From Homalodisca vitripennis (Eukaryota; Arthropoda; Insecta; Hemiptera; Cicadellidae), in NCBI RefSeq assembly GCF_021130785.1, contig NC_060208.1, forward strand, positions 52,491,501 through 52,555,500: 64,000 nucleotides of DNA, read 5' to 3'. Both the position numbers and the translations under genes were made by a program. This document shows positions 27,551-40,921 of this stretch, in pieces. Position 1 is the stretch's first letter. Every line of letters begins with the position of its first letter. A model generated the notes under the pieces. That model was given only the letters and a program-made list of their open reading frames with translations. It had not been told where the DNA came from and did no database searches.

Positions 27551-30500
27551 TTTAGTTTGTTGTACAATAGATAGATTAATTTGCTTAAATAATTTGCTAA
27601 TCAAAGGGTGTAAAAGTATCACACAATATTTTTTGTTAGCTCAAAGTTGGTTAATATAATAGAATAAACAAATGCAAATATTCCCTTCTAAATAACGCTC
27701 TCGTACGTTTATATTTAGTTTGTTGTACGATAGATAGATTAATTTGCTTAAATAATTTGCTAATCGAAGGGTGTAAAAGTATCACACAATATTTTTTGTT
27801 AGCTCAAAGTTGGTTAATATAATAGAATAAACAAATGCAAATATTCCCTTCTAAATAACGCTCTCGTACGTTTATATTTAGTTTGTTGTACGATAGATAG
27901 ATTAATTTGCTTAAATAATTTGCTAATCAAAGGGTGTAAAAGTATCACACAATATTTTTTGTTAGCTCAAAGTTGGTTAATATAATAGAATAAACAAATG
28001 CAAATATTCCCTTCTAAATAACGCTCTCGTACGTTTATATTTAGTTTGTTGTACGATAGATAGATTAATTTGCTTAAATAATTTGCTAATCGAAGGGTGT
28101 AAAAGTATCACACAATATTTTTTGTTAGCTCAAAGTTGATTAATATAATAGAATGAACAAATGCAAATATTCCCTTCTAAATAACGCTCTCGTACGTTTA
28201 TATTTAGTTTGTTGTACGATAGATAGATTAATTTGCTTAAATAATTTGCTAATCAAAGGGTGTAAAAGTATCACACAATATTTTTTTGTTAGCTCAAAGT
28301 TGGTTAATATAATAGAATAAACAAATGCAAATATTCCCTTCTAAATAACGCTCTCGTACGTTTATATTTAGTTTGTTGTACGATAGATAGATTAATTTGC
28401 TTAAATAATTTGCTAATCAAAGGGTGTAAAAGTATCACACAATATTTTTTGTTAGCTCAAAGTTGGTTAATATAATAGAATAAACAAATGCAAATATTCC
28501 CTTCTAAATAACGCTCTCGTACGTTTATATTTAGTTTGTTGTACGATAGATAGATTAATTTGCTTAAATAATTTGCTAATCGAAGGGTGTAAAAGTATCA
28601 CACAATATTTTTTGTTAGCTCAAAGTTGATTAATATAATAGAATGAACAAATGCAAATATTCCCTTCTAAATAACGCTCTCGTACGTTTATATTTAGTTT
28701 GTTGTACGATAGATAGATTAATTTGCTTAAATAATTTGCTAATCAAAGGGTGTAAAAGTATCACACAATATTTTTTGTTAGCTCAAAGTTGGTTAATATA
28801 ATAGAATAAACAAATGCAAATATTCCCTTCTAAATAACGCTCTCGTACGTTTATATTTAGTTTGTTGTACGATAGATAGATTAATTTGCTTAAATAATTT
28901 GCTAATCGAAGGGTGTAAAAGTATCACACAATATTTTTTTGTTAGCTCAAAGTTGATTAATATAATAGAATGAACAAATGCAAATATTCCCTTCTAAATA
29001 ACGCTCTTGTACGTTTATATTTAGTTTGTTGTACGATAGATAGATTAATTTGCTTAAATAATTTGCTAATCGAAGGGTGTAAAAGTATCACACCAATATT
29101 TTTTGTTAGCTCAAAGTTGGTTAATATAATAGAATAAACAAATGCAAATATTCCCTTCTAAATAACGCTCTCGTACGTTTATATTTAGTTTGTTGTACGA
29201 TAGATAGATTAATTTGCTTAAAAATAATTTGCTAATCGAAGGGTGTAAAAGTATCACACAATATTTTTTGTTAGCTCAAAGTTGATTAATATAATAGAAT
29301 GAACAAATGCAAATATTCCCTTCTAAATAACGCTCTCGTACGTTTATATTTAGTTTGTTGTACGATAGATAGATTAATTTGCTTAAATAATTTGCTAATC
29401 GAAGGGTGTAAAAGTATCACACAATATTTTTTGTTAGCTCAAAGTTGATTAATATAATAGAATGAACAAATGCAAATATTCCCTTCTAAATAACGCTCTC
29501 GTACGTTATATATTTAGTTTGTTGTACGATAGATAGATTAATTTGCTTAAATAATTTGCTAATCGAAGGGTGTAAAAGTATCACACAATATTTTTTGTTA
29601 GCTCAAAGTTGATTAATATAATAGAATGAACAAATGCAAATATTCCCTTCTAAATAACGCTCTCGTACGTTTATATTTAGTTTGTTGTACGATAGATAGA
29701 TTAATTTTGCTTAAATAATTTGCTAATCAAAGGGTGTAAAAAGTATCACACAATATTTTTTGTTAGCTCAAAGTTGGTTAATATAATAGAATAAACAAAT
29801 GCAAATATTCCCTTCCTAAATAACGCTCTCGTACGTTTATATTTTAGTTTGTTGTACGATAGATAGATTAATTTGCTTAAATAATTTGCTAATCAAAGGG
29901 TGTAAAAGTATCACACAATATTTTTTGTTAGCTCAAAGTTTATTAATATAATAGAATGAACAAATGCAAATATTCCCTCTAAATAACGCTCTCGTACGTT
30001 TATATTTAGTTTGTTGTACGATAGATAGATTAATTTGCTTAAATAATTTGCTAATCGAAGGGTGTAAAAGTATCACACAATATTTTTTGTTAGCTCAAAG
30101 TTGGTTAATATAATAGAATAACAAATGCAAATATTCCCTTCTAAATAACGCTCTCGTACGTTTATATTTAGTTTGTTGTACGATAGATAGATTAATTTGC
30201 TTAAATAATTTGCTAATCGAAGGGTGTAAAAGTATCACACAATATTTTTGTTAGCTCAAAGTTTTAATATAATAGAATAAACAAATGCAAATATTCCCTT
30301 CTAAATAACGCTCTCGTACGTTTATATTTAGTTTGTTGTACAATAGATAGATTAATTTGTGCTTAAATAATTTGCTAATCGAAGGGTGTAAAAGTATCAC
30401 ACAATATTTTTTGTTAGCTCAAAGTTTATTAATATAATAGAATAAACAAATGCAAATATTCCCTTCTAAATAACGCTCTCGTACGTTTATATTTAGTTTG

Positions 30501-31470
30501 TTGTACGATAGATAGATTAATTTGCTTAAATAATTTGCTAAATCAAAGGGTGTAAAAGTATCACACAATATTTTTTGTTAGCTCAAAGTTGGTTAATATA
30601 ATAGAATAAAACAAATGCAAATATTCCCTTCTAAATAACGCTCTCGTTACGTTTTATATTTAGTTTGTTGTACGATAGATAGATTAATTTGCTTAAATAA
30701 TTTGCTAATCAAAGGTGTAAAGTAATCACACAATATTTTTTGTTAGCTCAAAGTTGGTTAATATAATAGAATAAACAAAATGCAAATATTCCCTTCTAAA
30801 TAACGCTCTCGTTTTATATTTAGTTTGTTGTACGATAGATAGATTAATTTGCTTAAATAATTTGCTAATCAAAAGGGTGTAAAAGTATCACACAATATTT
30901 TTTGTTAGCTCAAAGTTGGTAATATAATAGAATAAACAAATGCAAATATTCCCTTCTAAATAACGTACTCGTAAATTTAGTTTGTTGTACAATAGAATAG
31001 ATTAATTTGCTTAAATAATTTGCTAATCGAAGGGTGTACAATATTTTTTGTTAGCTCAAAGTTCTTACGCTCTTAGTATTTAGTTTGTTGTACAATAGAT
31101 AGATTAATTTGCTTAAATAATTTGCTAATCTTGCTAATATAATGGAATGAAATGTAACGCTCTCGTACGGTTGTACAATAGATAGATTAATTTGCTTAAA
31201 TAATTTGCTAATCGAAATAAATTTTTTTGTTAGCTCAAAGTTTATTAATATAATAGAATGAACAAATGCAAATATTCCCTTCTAAATAACGCTCTCGTAC
31301 GTTTATATTTAGTTTGTTGTACGATAGATAGATTAATTTGCTTAAATAATTTGCTAATCGAAGGGCGTAAAAGTATCACACAATAGTTTTTGTTAGCTCA
31401 AAGTTTATTAATATAATAGAATGAACAAACGCAAATATTCCCTTCTAAATAACGCTCTCGTATGTTTATC
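27551..31470. repeat. 163-bp AT-rich satellite, about 24 copies (family F)
   Basis: The phrase TTTAGTTTGTTGTACGATAG recurs every 163 bp (27551, 27714, 27877 and on). Two linked variants mix along the array: CTAATCAAAGGG with TTGGTTAATA and AATAAAC, versus CTAATCGAAGGG with TTGATTAATA and AATGAAC. Copies are near identical to ~29.4 kb. One-base indels then accumulate, units at 30.95-31.23 kb are truncated, and two nearly full units end the array. Confidence 0.97.
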
Positions 31471-34400
31471 TCTTAGGCCGACGCTTATTTATTATTATAT
31501 TATTATTTATGTATTTATTGGTAGGTTTTAAGTGTCTAAAGCTTATAAAATTAAGTATGATGAAAGAATATCCCCTCTTGCCCCCCAAAAAAACCTGATT
31601 CGACTCGCTATAAATTTTTTCTTCTTATATAAACTGTTGAAATATATCACACAAATAAACCCTACAATATAAAGAATTGCAAGGCCAAGGCATACATGGT
31701 CGTTTAAATGGGCAGGCATATACAAAAATTAGAAATGATAGAATTTATTGAAATCTTATATATTTTGCCCCAATTATTATTTGAACAATTTACTAGAAAC
31801 TGTACAAATTAATAAATGTATTTTTAAATACTTAAAATTGGAGTATAATCGACATGTTTGACGTTAAAGATTTATTGATTACTTTATTTATGTGTAGCGA
31901 AGTAAATAACAAACTCATATTTGTACACGATGGTTACAAAGCGTACTTATATAAATAATATATACTGCAAAATAAAAGCTTGCAAACGTAACCTTTAAAG
32001 GAATGGGGAGAAGAAAGACTGATAAGGATGAAGAATTCTAATGAGACACGGTGGTGTACATGATAGTATACCTAGTCGAATACTATTCAACTTAGTTCAG
32101 ATTACTATGTCTTAGCTCCTACCTCTGTTACTTAGGTAGTTATGATTTTACCTATTACATTATAGCCACACATATAATAACACATTTTTAACAACACTAG
32201 ATTGTAATTAACTGGCTTAAAATGAGTAAATATTACAATTAAACGTATTCTTCGAACTCTTCAATTCTTAAAAATCAATTAAAGATATTTTTGGTAATTT
32301 TAAATTTGTAGAGCCCAATTTAGTCCCTAAATATAAAAACTGTAGGAGTATTGTAGAAATTTACCTCAACGTTTGAAAGCGGCTTTAAGTGCTACTACAT
32401 TTTAGTTTATAGGGCATATACCATTTGACATTTGCTCATTTGTAAAGCACGAGATGGTCCCTCATGACTTTTACTCACTATGAACAGATTATTTCCAAAA
32501 TTAACTTTAGGATATCAACAAATTGTTGCCATTATACAATTTGTTTATCAAATTGAATATTTATATAGTACTGGTATTAATCATTTGCGGTGCTTAATTA
32601 ATAATGTATCAACCAAGACTTCGGTGGACATGCCGACTAATTTACAGTTACAAATTTAAATCAAGATTAAGTATGTTTATTAATCTACTCTACACTCTTG
32701 CTCATTATTTAACTAAACCATCAGTTATATAAATATATTGTTCAAGACCATTATTATTAATTTTAACGACGATCAACTCGTATGTTACTGTGAATCCCAT
32801 AATAGTATAAGTGTTGTTTATTAATGGAAATAAACATATTACAATTATTTCTAAGAAAATATAAATGCAATGATGGTTTTGTAAGTACACTAGTAAAATA
32901 GAATTATTTCAAAACGAAAACAAATATATAAACCAACTCGAGTGTTGCGACACAGCTTGCCGTTTTTATGATGATGACATGTCTCTATCTTACCCCATTA
33001 GCCCCTTTACTGCCAAAACGAAATCAACTTACATGACGAGGTTCTCCTTTTGTATCAGGTCATGCTTTATGCTAAACACAATTTGGTGTTTAATATTTGT
33101 ACGAGAAAAAACTACTAATTTTTACAACTATTATTAATTCCTTACGAGAAAGTTGTCTAAACACAATTTCAAATGATACAAGAAGTGGGGAATCGGAGGA
33201 AACATTTTATTGCAATATTTCGGCAATGCGCATCGTATTACAGCGCGTCACATTGTGCTCTGACGCATCGTATCACGTCCCGACTCGTCGCAACATGTCC
33301 AGTGTGCAATTGCTGACTACAAACTAGTTTCCCTGATATCAAAAAATATAATTTAATTGAAATAAACTGCATTTACCAAATAAAATGGAATAGGGTAGGG
33401 AAACGATATATAGATTAATTATTTTATTGTCGGTTGTATTTGTATCTTTTTAACTATTAGTCTTCTATTTAATTAAAAAAACAATAATTTGGACGCAGTA
33501 GCTTCCTTACCTTGTTTTATTTAAGAAATAAATGTGGGAAATTATTTAAAATCTCTACTATTTTCCAATATATCAGTCAACTTCTATTTGTTATAAGAAC
33601 ATTTCGATATAAAATAATGATTTAAAGATTTTCTAATATATTAAAAATCGACTCACTTAAGATTTTCAGCCATATAAAGTTTTGTAATTCGTTCTTTGAA
33701 GTGCTGCAGGGAGACTATTTTCCGTACTTCTAATAGTCGAATAAGGGTGAAAAGTGTAGACCTGATTTAAAATTAAAAGTAGCGAAAAATTGAAGCAGTC
33801 CGCGAGATTAGCGCTTAGCCATTATGTGATTCATTTATAATATATAGATTTAAAGCAACTGTGAAATAGATTTATATAGTATTTAATAAATACTATATAA
33901 ATATATTCCCAATAAATTTGGTTGTAGACCAAATTTTAGTTATTGCTTAAATGACATTGTTAAGCCATTTTGCAATGTTTCCAAGAAAAGGCAAGGATGG
34001 CAGGATGGATCTGTGCTCTAAGTATAATTAATATCATACTCTGTCTTTAAATCTTGTTTTGTCGACTCGTGGATATTTACTTATGTCAAGGATAGGCATA
34101 ATTTAGTAAATATAATATAGCATATATTATAGCACTGGTGCAGCCATGTACCACATGTAAATTAAAGTGGGACATTGACTTTTCATAGTTACATTTGCTG
34201 TACTTACTCCAGGTTACAATTTCTTGCAATATTCAAGAAACGTAGTTTTCTCTTTTATACTATCAAATGAGATAGATTTATCTTTTTACAGTGCCTGGAA
34301 ATCATTTAAAAATTTGTTTTCTAATCCCTCTTTCAGATACCTATACTTATCTTCTTATTTCATAATCAATCCATTCTTTATTATTCCTTCCTAATCTTTG

Positions 34401-34682
34401 ATTTCTTTTGTTTTTCACATATAATAAATCCCATTAACATTATCACAAGAGTCATGAGAAAACTGGTTTTGTTCATAAAAATAACTAAACTAAGACATAT
34501 CACTTGAATTGGAATTCAGTCAAATTTATCGGTGAAATCTCCTGACTCGAGGTTACCTACATTATTGTTACATTTATTTTTGTTAATATAACTATTTTAA
34601 ATATTACCAATTAATGTTTTAAAGTATAGTTATAAATTCATAGATTACCAGACCAACTTCCCAGTCTTCTTCAGTATATAGA
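31471..34682. other. Non-coding DNA left of the Polinton
   Basis: No coding region is supported. The 76-codon frame at 33097-33327 lies in a locally less AT-rich patch but has no motif. Confidence 0.45.
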
Positions 34683-34688
34683 CTTTAT
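34683..34688. other. Left target-site duplication of the Polinton
   Basis: CTTTAT directly precedes the left terminal repeat. The right end is followed by CTTTTAT (51952-51958), the same 6-mer with one extra T. Polintons generate 6-bp duplications. Confidence 0.7.
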
Positions 34689-34987
34689 AGTAGATAGTAA
34701 TATGGGGGTTCCTGGCGCACTTTCGGAGCCGACGAAAAGCAATGTAAAAATTACTGTTCAATGTACACATAAAGGAAGCTGAGAAATAACACAGCAAATC
34801 TCACAATGAAAAATTAACCGAATCTACAGTCGTTCGTCTCCAAAAGCGATCCAGGATCGGTAACATTACTATCTACTCTGTGGAATGAAAAAAATTAACC
34901 AAATCTACAGCTGTTTGCTTCTACTTTCTTAAGCTGTGCTTTGTAAAATGTTGTCACATCTGCTACGAATAAAGGAAAAATCTTCGA
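34689..34987 (+). repeat. Left terminal inverted repeat of the Polinton
   Basis: This pairs with 51659-51951. Matching landmarks include CTGGCGCACTTTCGGAGCC, GCGATCCAGGATCGGTA, AAGCTGTGCTTTGTAAAATG and GGAAAAATCTTCGA. Differences are few and include single-base indels. Confidence 0.96.
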
Positions 34988-35128
34988 TGACAGTCGAGGT
35001 GTGCTACTACAGACCGGACCATCACGATAATCGCTTCGCCTGCGTCATATCCGTAGTGATATCACGCCGTGAGAGGCGCAATCGTTGGTTTACAAGCACC
35101 ATTTAGTTAAATAAATTTTTCTATCTAA

Positions 35129-38100
35129 ATGGAGCTGGAGCGCGAAAAAATATCATGTCCGTTCTGCAAAAAAGAAATTTTAAGAAAAAAAACTATGATC
35201 GCCATTATAATTCTAAAAGTCATGAAAAAAAACAAGCAAATTTACAATAATGAACTAAATTATTTAAGACAGTGGGCTAGAGAAAATAAAATTGCCGATC
35301 ACGAAAAACATGTTTAATATTGAGAAATTACGTGAATTAAAGAGAAATTTCAAAGTTGAAAAGAAAAATCTCGACCTATTTAATGATGAAAAAACTTCAT
35401 TCAATAGCTGAAAAGTTGGCTATCGGTACTAACGATAAAACCAAGTCTGAAATGATCGAAGAAATTGATAAAACTCTTAAAGTAAAATCCGAAAAATATC
35501 ATTGATGTAGAAGTTTTATCCTCAATACACGGTCTTTTCAAGCAATACATTTTTAACAAACTTGAACGACAATTCCATGTCAATTTACAAATATCTTTCA
35601 ATTATGCGGTCAGAAATTAAAAGTTTAATCGAGAAATTTCAAGAAAATGTTAAAAAATATGAAGGGCTATCTCTCTTTGGAATGTGAATACGAACGAACT
35701 TTTAGTGAATGGTGAACCGCAAACATGTCTAATGTATTTTACTATCAAAGCAGACGAAATCTTTGACGTAAACGACTTTATTACTAAGCAATTTAATAAA
35801 TTAACACATCGAGAACAAACGAATAATCCAAATAAAGGTTCCGGGTGGACATTTAAAAGTTGTAAACAACTAGTTTTGAGCCTTAACAAACACGAAAATG
35901 ATGAATGCAGGATCATACATCGATTTACCAAAGATTATCAAAGATAAAAAAGCTTGTATAAATATAAAAAATAGAGATGATTTTTGCTTTATTTACTCAA
36001 TAAAGATGTGCTATTGAAAAACCAGAAAGAGACTGTGAACGTGTAAAGCAATACGAAAAATTTGTGAATGACGAAAAATTTTCAGGTTTTGAGTATCCAA
36101 TGTCTCTGAAAGATATACAAATATTTGAAAAACGAAGCTACAATTCCAAGTATAAGTATCCAACAATGTCTATCAATGTCTACAGTTTTGATGAAAAATA
36201 TTAACATTGTTCCGTTACAAATTTCTGAAAAATATGACGCTGAAACAAAACATTGATTTATTGTATGTTAAACAAGATGATAAATCTCATTATGTTTTGA
36301 TAACCGATTTAAATAAGCTTGTTTCTTCGCAGTTGTCTAAACATAAAGAAAGAAAATTTTTGTGTAGAAGATGTTTAAGCCATTTTTACCAAATCTGGAG
36401 ATTTAACAGATCACTTAGAAATTTGTAAAAATCATGAAGTTTGTAAGCCAATTATGCCATTTCCAGGTCAAACAACTAAATTTACTAATTATCAAAAGAA
36501 ATTTAACCATCCGTACGTAATTTATATGGACTTTGAGAGCATATTAGAAAAAAATTCCGACATGCAAGAACAATCCACAAAGATCGACTACAACCAAGAT
36601 TCAGAGGCACATTTCCTTATGGTTTTACTCTATATTTAGTGTCGAATGTGACCAATCGCATGTACAAACCGATATGTTATCGTGCCAAAATGAAGAAGAT
36701 TTGAAAAACGTCCCGACAAAAATTGTTTTTGAAGAACTCAATAAATTATCGAAATACATAGCGAAAAAAATATAATTCTAAGAACATGAAACCTATGAAA
36801 TTGACAGAAGAAGAAGAAATTTCGTATCAAGATTCAAACGTTTGTCATATCTGTGAATGGTCTGCTTATGATGTTGGGTCAATTCAGTATGGTTTTTACT
36901 CCTGATAGTTGGAAAGATAAGAGTTATAAATAAAGTGAGAGATCATTGTCATTTAACCGGCAAGTTTCGAGGCGCAGCTCATGCATGTTGCAATCTAAAT
37001 TTGAAATTTTCCTCAGAATATTCCCGTTTTCTGCCACAATATGTCAAATTTACGATAACTCATTTTGTACATAAAAGAATTGGCTAAACAATATGGAAAT
37101 GTTGATTTGATTGCAAACACCGATGAAAAATATATAAATTATTCTGTAAATTCTGGATATGGCTATGAATTCGAAGGTGATAAGCCAAGAAAATTCATCA
37201 ACGTTTTCGTTTGTAGGACACGTTCAGATTCATGGCCTCGTCTATAGAAAAAGTTAGCTAAAAATCTAAAGAGAGAAGACTTCAAACATACAAATCATTT
37301 TTATACAAGATGGACTGAATGAGATAATAGAAAGACAGCAAAATGACGACGACGAGATTTTTAAAATTCTATCTGGAAAAGGAATATTTCCCTATGAATT
37401 TATCGACAGTATTGAAAAACTTGATTACACAGAAGAATTGAGAATTCAAGATTTCTATTCACTTTTGACAGATGAGAGCATATCTGAGAAAGATTTTCAA
37501 CACTACTTAAATGTTTGGAACAAATTAAAAGAGAAAAAATCTAGGAAATTACTCTGATCTCTATAACATTCAAGATGTTCTATTGCTCGCTGATATCTTT
37601 GAAAATTTTAGGAATATTTGTTTGAATTGCTATAAGCTTGATCCAGCACACTATCTAACAGCTCCCAGTCTTGCATGGGATGCTATGTTAAAATTAACGA
37701 AGATAGAATTACAATTAATTAGTGATTATAATATGTATTTAATGATTGAAAAAGGTATTCGCGGAGGCATTTCTCAGTGTATTAAACGATATGTGAAAGC
37801 AAATATAACAAATATTTAAAAGATTTTGATAAGACAAAGCCCGAAAACTATTTTACTCTATCTCGATGCAAACAACCTTTATGGGTATGGCCTAATGCAA
37901 AAACTGCCGTTTAGTGATATCAAGTGGATGGATCAAAAACTTACACAACTGCAGAATGGCAAGAAACAATTTTAGAACTCACTGGCGACGAAGATTATGG
38001 CTATATTCTCGAAGTCGATCTTGGGATATCCAACAAATTTACACGAACATCACAAGGATTTACCTCTTGCTCCAGAACATTTTAAAAACAAACTTTGCAC

Positions 38101-39096
38101 AACTCTACTGGATAAAATGAATACGTTGTTCATTCGAGAAATTTGAAGTTCTATTTGGAACAAGGTATTGATTTTGAAACATGTGAATAGAGTTATTGCA
38201 TTCGATCAGAAGCCTTTTATGAAAGAATACATTGATTTTAACACAAACATGAGAACCAAAGCTACAAGCGACTTTGAAAAAGGACTTTTATAAGCTGATG
38301 AACAAACTCAGTTTTTGGAAAATCTATGGAAAATGTGAGAAAACAGATGTGATATTAAGCTTGGAAATGAAGAATTTTCAATGAAACAAGCTAAGAAAAC
38401 GAACTTCAAATGCTTTAATATCTTTGACGACAACTGTTATAGCGAGTCACATGTACAAACAAAAAGGTTAAATTTAACAAAACGATTTTACATAGGATTT
38501 TCAGTTCTCGACCTCTCAAAATTGCTAATGTACGAGTTTTATTACAACAAATTAAAGAAGTTTGATCCAGATTTGAATCTGTGTTACATGGATACAGACA
38601 GTTATTTTCTAGAATTGAAACGAGATCCTTTTAAAATTATTAAAGAAAATATAGATGACTTTGATACAAGTGATTATCAAAAGATCATGAATGTTTCACT
38701 ACTAAAAAATAAGAAGGTATAGGGAAATTCAAAGATGAGTTAAAATAGCGAAGTTTTAGAAGAATTTTGTGGTTTAAGGTCTAAGATGTACTCGTACAAA
38801 TATCTAGATAAAAACCCAGTTAGGTGTAAAGGAATTAAGAGAAGCGTTGTAAATAAAACAATAAATATCGAAAAATTGAAGAGATGTTTGTTCGAAGATA
38901 AAGAAGAATTTAGGGAGATGACAGTCATCAAAAGTTATAAACATGAGTTGTACACTGTTACCATAAACAAGCTTGGCACTGAACGCTAAAGATGATAAGA
39001 GAATTGTCCTAGAAAATAAGATCGATAACAGTACCGTATGGATATAAATCTGATATATTAGACGAATTAAATAAACTTGGAAACTTTGATATGTAA
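35129..39096 (+). pseudogene. polB: Protein-primed family B DNA polymerase (frame-broken)
   Basis: This is the replicative polymerase of the element, expected to copy the linear genome by protein priming. The start lies in TCTATCTAAATGG. The N-terminus shows a zinc-finger-like CPFCKKEI followed, after a frame change, by a His pair. Recognisable parts in order are GSGWTFKS near 35840, KFLCRRCLSHF near 36350, exonuclease motif YMDFESIL near 36524, DHCHLTGKFRGAAH near 36940, motif A-like LYLDANNLYGYG near 37858, a KRFYIGFSVLDLSK stretch near 38480, and the catalytic motif CYMDTDSYF at 38582-38608. The stop TAA (39094-39096) abuts the integrase start. At least six frame changes interrupt it, mostly one-base indels; motifs remain conserved. 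The segment before ~35684 may be a separate zinc-finger gene. Size (~1300 codons) is at the large end for Polintons. Confidence 0.9.
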
Positions 39097-40101
39097 ATGG
39101 AAAGATGATTTAATTCACTGTCACAAGTGTAAAAAGAAAACGAAAAATATAGATTCTAAAATTGTTCAAACTCAAAACGGATTGTATAGAATTGCTGCAA
39201 AATGTTCAAAATGTAAGACAAAACAAGAGTAAGTTTATAAAGAATCCAAAATCCAAAAAACCTGTTAAGCAAGAATTGAAGACTAAAGATGAGATAGAGA
39301 TTTGAAGCTCGAGAAATTCATGCACAGTACGAAAAAAGTTTAAAAAGAGAAAAATTATAACATTAGGAATTGACGATTTATGGGCAGCAGATTTAGTTAT
39401 AATGTCTAACTATTCAGATCAAAATGATGGATTTAAGTATATGTTAAAATGTTATTGATACTTTCTCAAATATGCTTGGTCAAGAGCTATCAAAAGAAAA
39501 AAACGGCAAGGATATTTCAAAAGCTTTCGAAGATATAGTAAAAGATGCCATAAGGATCAATCACAAACCTCCTAACCTACTTCATACAGATAAGGGTTTA
39601 GAGTTTAAAAATAAAGAATTTTAACGATGTTTTGAGGAAATACAACATTAAGATTTATCATACTGAAAAACGAGAGGAAATCAAGTATCGTAGAGAGATA
39701 TAACAGAACTCAAAACGAAAGGATGAAAGTTATTTTTGAGATTAATAAAAACTTTAAATGGATCGATATTCTTCAAAAAAATAGTCACAAATTACAATGA
39801 TACGGTTCACAGCACAATCAAAATGAAGCCCAAAGACGTAGATAAGGATGCAGAAAAGGAGTTTTTAGAGACCGTTTTCAAGTATGTTCCCACTGAAAAT
39901 TCACACGAAAACTAAAATTTAAAGTCGATGATCATGTAAGAATTGTTAGTAAAAAACAAACATTTTTCGAACAAATATAAGAACAATTGGTCAAGAGAAA
40001 TCTTTGTGATTTATCAAATTAATAACACAGATCCTGTAACTTATAGTATAAAAGATTTAAATAATCAAGAAATAACCGGAAAGTTTTATGAATATGATTG
40101 A
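39097..40101 (+). pseudogene. int: Retrovirus-type (rve) integrase, frame-broken
   Basis: This integrase is expected to insert the element DNA into the host genome. The N-terminus has a zinc ribbon: CHKCKKKTKN ... CSKCKTKQ, of the DUF5679-like type. The catalytic core shows DLWAADLVIM (first Asp at 39390), LLHTDKGLEF (second Asp at 39589) and SIVERYNRT (Glu at 39693), the DDx35E spacing of rve integrases. The C-terminal part (SNKYKNNWSREIFVIYQI, about 39965-40020) resembles the chromodomain-like end of Polinton integrases. The ATG overlaps the polymerase stop as TAAATGG (39094-39100). Indels break the frame so often that no uninterrupted stretch exceeds ~60 codons. Confidence 0.9.
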
Positions 40102-40140
40102 AGAAGTCAAAAACTGTAATATAAATTTTCGTATATATAA

Positions 40141-40524
40141 ATGGCGCATCAAAGAAATGTACAAAGTGCAAAGAATTTAAAGATTTAAATGAATTTTATA
40201 AAGATAAAAATAGGAAAGATGGAATGCATTATAATTGCAAAGATTGTGAAAGGGAATATCATAAAGAATTATATGATAAAATAGAAAAATTAACTTTGGG
40301 AAGATAAAGAATGTCTTAAATGTAAAGAAACTAAAAAAATTTCAGAGTTTAATAGTGATCACTATAGTAGAGATAAGAAAGACTCATATTGTAAAGATTG
40401 TGTAAAGAAGAATCACCATAGATTATATTATGAAGATACTCAATGTGAATGTGGAAGAACTATAAAATGGTTAAATAATTATCAAAAACATTTACAAACA
40501 AAATATCATAATTCAAGAGTTTAA
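40141..40524 (+). pseudogene. Zinc-binding protein, two treble-clef-like modules plus C2H2 end (paralogue 1)
   Basis: The start is in TATATATAAATGG; a frame change follows within a few codons. The protein then shows KKCTKCKEFKDLNEFYKDK with a later NCKDCE, and a second module ECLKCKETKKISEF with YCKDCVKK, both CxxC...CxxC. It ends in CECGRTIKWLNNYQKHLQTK followed by a His, a C2H2-type finger. Such modules resemble the zinc-binding N-terminus of phage and giant-virus endonuclease VII/HNH proteins, but no HNH active site is visible. It lies 40 bp after the integrase and is followed by a clear paralogue. A second frame change occurs near 40300. Function is unknown; nucleic-acid binding is inferred. 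Confidence 0.65.
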
Positions 40525-40557
40525 CATTTTCATCGTGTAATAATTTTTTCTATATAA

Positions 40558-40892
40558 ATGGAGTCTCAAAAGAAATGTACAAAGTGTCAAGAAGAGAATA
40601 GAAAAGACTGTTATTGTAAGGAATTATACGTTAAAATGGACAAATTAACTTTAGAAGAAAAAAATTGTTACTTTTGTAAAGAAATTAAAAATATTTCTGA
40701 ATTTAATAACTGGCAGTATAGTAAAGATAGAAAAGATGCTTTTTGCAAAGATTGTGCTAAAAAAATTTTCAGCAAAAGTTATAAAAACGAATGCCTTGTG
40801 AATATGAAAAAAGAATTCTACGATGGTTACCTAGTTATGCTAAACATTTACAAACAAAATATAATAAATCGAGAGTTTTTAGTAAAATTTAG
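40558..40892 (+). pseudogene. Zinc-binding protein, paralogue 2
   Basis: The start lies in TCTATATAAATGG, 33 bp after paralogue 1. It opens with KKCTKCQEENRKDCYCKELY, where the first module is shortened compared with paralogue 1. It then has NCYFCKEIKNISEF and AFCKDCAKK. A frame change near 40791 separates this from the C-terminal end RWLPSYAKHLQTKYNKS, matching the C2H2-like tail of paralogue 1. Unshifted, the frame would run to 40911. The pair arose by tandem duplication followed by loss in the first module. No known function. Confidence 0.65.
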
Positions 40893-40921
40893 AAACATTT
40901 TCATCGTGTAATTTAGATATT

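Noticed and set aside
33097..33327. 76-codon open frame in a less AT-rich patch
   Set aside because: No recognisable motif, no start or splice context, and no homology I can name.
35650..35931. Minus-strand 93-codon frame over the polymerase
   Set aside because: It is antisense to a clearly coding polymerase segment on the plus strand.
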